Shown here in pieces: positions 11,634-12,719 of a stretch of 12,719 nucleotides of DNA. A model generated the notes under the pieces. The model worked only from the letters and a program-made list of their open reading frames with translations. It was not told where the DNA came from and made no database searches. Location: contig JAGVLZ010000287.1 in the NCBI GenBank assembly GCA_020054055.1, forward strand, positions 1 to 12,719. Reading direction: 5' to 3'. The position numbers and the translations under genes are program-made. This stretch comes from Phycisphaerales bacterium (GTDB lineage Bacteria; Planctomycetota; Phycisphaerae; Phycisphaerales; UBA1924). The number at the start of each line of letters is the position of its first letter. The first letter of the stretch is position 1.

Positions 11634-12719
11634 GTGTACGACGGACGCTTTCTACGAACGACCCTGAGCCGGATGCTGGTGAGCGTTTCCCTTGCCGCCG
11701 GCACGGTCGCGGCCGCCACGCTCGAGACGCGGGGCCAGACCCCCGTCCAGCAGACCGACGCCCAGTTGCTCGAAGACTTCAATCACTACGTCACGATCGC
11801 CAATATCGAGATGGCCAAGGCGAGCGCGCAGGCCCTTCTCGACCGCCGGATCACCCCGGCGGTCTTCGTCGGGATCGTCGAAGACTCGGCGACGATGAAG
11901 GACCGATTCGACCGGGCGTATGGGCGTGCGATCCTCATGCCCGACCTCGAGTCCTTCGCGGGACGGCTGTACGGGCTTTATGAGGAGGGGCGGCTGGCGC
12001 GCGCTCGCGATCCGAAAGAGATCGACCGGAACATCGCTCTTCTGACGGGAATGGCCCGCGGCCGCCTGCTCGCGCAGCAGCGCCTCGCCTTCGCGGGTGA
12101 ATACGCGGTGCCGCAGATGCTCGCGGTGCTCCAAGGGCGGCAGAACCAACTGCTCTCGACGGAAGTATCGGCGTTGATGGGCGTGATGGGACGGCAGTCG
12201 GTGGCCCCGCTGTGCGCGGCCCTCATGGGGGTCGATCCCGCGACGCAGGAGATGCTGGCCCGGATTCTGGGGCGGATCAACTATCCGAGCGCGCTCCCCT
12301 TCCTCACTGAACTCCATCAGACGACTCAGAGCGCGCAGGTGAAGGCCGCGGCGGCGAAGGCGATCGAATCGGTCGGCGGCGACCCAACGGCTTCCGTCGC
12401 CGATCTTTACCGCGAACTGGCCGACCAGTACTACGCCGAGCCGAAGAGCCTGACCTCATTTCCATCCGAGAGGTTCCAGTTGGTGTGGTCCTTCTCCCCT
12501 GAGACGTCGCTGCAACCGATCGCCGTGCGGACGGAAGTGTTTCACGAGGCGATGGCGATGCGGCTCTCCGAGAAGGTGCTGAAACTGAACCCGACGGACC
12601 AACAGGCGATCTCGCTCTGGCTGGCGGCGAACTTTTCTCGCGAACTCGACCAGCCCGAAGGGGCGGAGAATCCGCTGTACGTCATGCCCCCGCGGCGCGA
12701 GGCGATGTACTACGCGGTC
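11634..12719 (+). CDS. Secreted helical-repeat (HEAT-like) protein, C-terminus cut by the right edge
   Basis: A GTG-started frame stays open for 362 codons to the last base. The start is supported by GAGGAG 6 nt upstream and a promoter at the right distance. Residues 1-35 resemble a signal peptide (FLRTTLSRMLVSVSLAAGTVAAA), so the protein is probably exported. The mature part is nearly all alpha-helical: a first helical region (LLEDFNHYVTIANIEMAKASAQALL), then a region around residues 160-245 resembling HEAT repeats, with regularly spaced Ala/Leu/Val helices (SALMGVMGRQSVAPLCAAL, QEMLARILGRINYPSALPFL, VKAAAAKAIESVGG). A TPR-like stretch follows (KLNPTDQQAISLWLAANF). HEAT-type proteins usually act as scaffolds; no enzymatic motif is visible. 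Divergent from the response regulator. Because the end is missing, total length and any further domain are unknown. Confidence 0.82.
   Translation, partial: MYDGRFLRTTLSRMLVSVSLAAGTVAAATLETRGQTPVQQTDAQLLEDFNHYVTIANIEMAKASAQALLDRRITPAVFVGIVEDSATMKDRFDRAYGRAILMPDLESFAGRLYGLYEEGRLARARDPKEIDRNIALLTGMARGRLLAQQRLAFAGEYAVPQMLAVLQGRQNQLLSTEVSALMGVMGRQSVAPLCAALMGVDPATQEMLARILGRINYPSALPFLTELHQTTQSAQVKAAAAKAIESVGGDPTASVADLYRELADQYYAEPKSLTSFPSERFQLVWSFSPETSLQPIAVRTEVFHEAMAMRLSEKVLKLNPTDQQAISLWLAANFSRELDQPEGAENPLYVMPPRREAMYYAV

Overview
The window looks like a chromosomal stretch of a high-GC planctomycete, most likely of the Phycisphaerae type. That is an inference from gene content: a deoxyhypusine-synthase-like protein in a bacterium, a single-gene prepilin-type protein with a C-terminal 'FVDG' motif, a response regulator with an N-terminal excisionase-like helix-turn-helix, secreted HEAT-type and hypothetical proteins, and frequent lack of Shine-Dalgarno sites. 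No rRNA, tRNA or CRISPR array was seen. Most of the window is ordinary, densely packed chromosome; a short transposase locus and a lower-GC three-gene operon stand out.

Layout. Positions 1-1806 (minus) hold a compact cluster read right to left: a WaaP/InaA-like kinase, a SAM methyltransferase overlapping it by 4 nt, and an uncharacterised protein cut by the left edge. A repeat- and hairpin-bearing gap (1807-1954) separates this from a deoxyhypusine-synthase-like gene (1955-3046, minus), which is divergent from a uracil-DNA-glycosylase-superfamily gene (3132-3809, plus). Between the ends of that gene and of ygfZ sits a small IS200/RAYT-type transposase (3950-4399, minus), bracketed by two inverted copies of a three-hairpin REP-like element (3847-3940 and 4419-4510). 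ygfZ (4538-5749, minus) is divergent from an M42 aminopeptidase (5911-6981, plus), and both leaders carry a similar CAAGCCC-rich repeat just before the start codon.

Positions 7068-9413 (plus) are a tight three-gene operon of lower GC: a large signal-peptide/C-terminal-anchor protein, a 14-cysteine secreted mini-protein ending in Pro6-Gly6, and a prepilin-like protein. Its likely promoter has nine consecutive C's in the spacer, a layout that could allow phase variation. Convergent to it is a secreted protein of unknown role (9426-10529, minus), followed by the HTH-REC response regulator (10657-11238, minus). After a 395-bp gap with a good sigma70-like promoter, a secreted helical/HEAT-like protein (11634 onward, plus) runs off the right edge.

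The best candidates for something undescribed are the three-gene secreted/pseudopilin operon with its poly-C promoter, and the REP-flanked transposase. The functional links drawn between neighbours are inferences from layout, not demonstrated.
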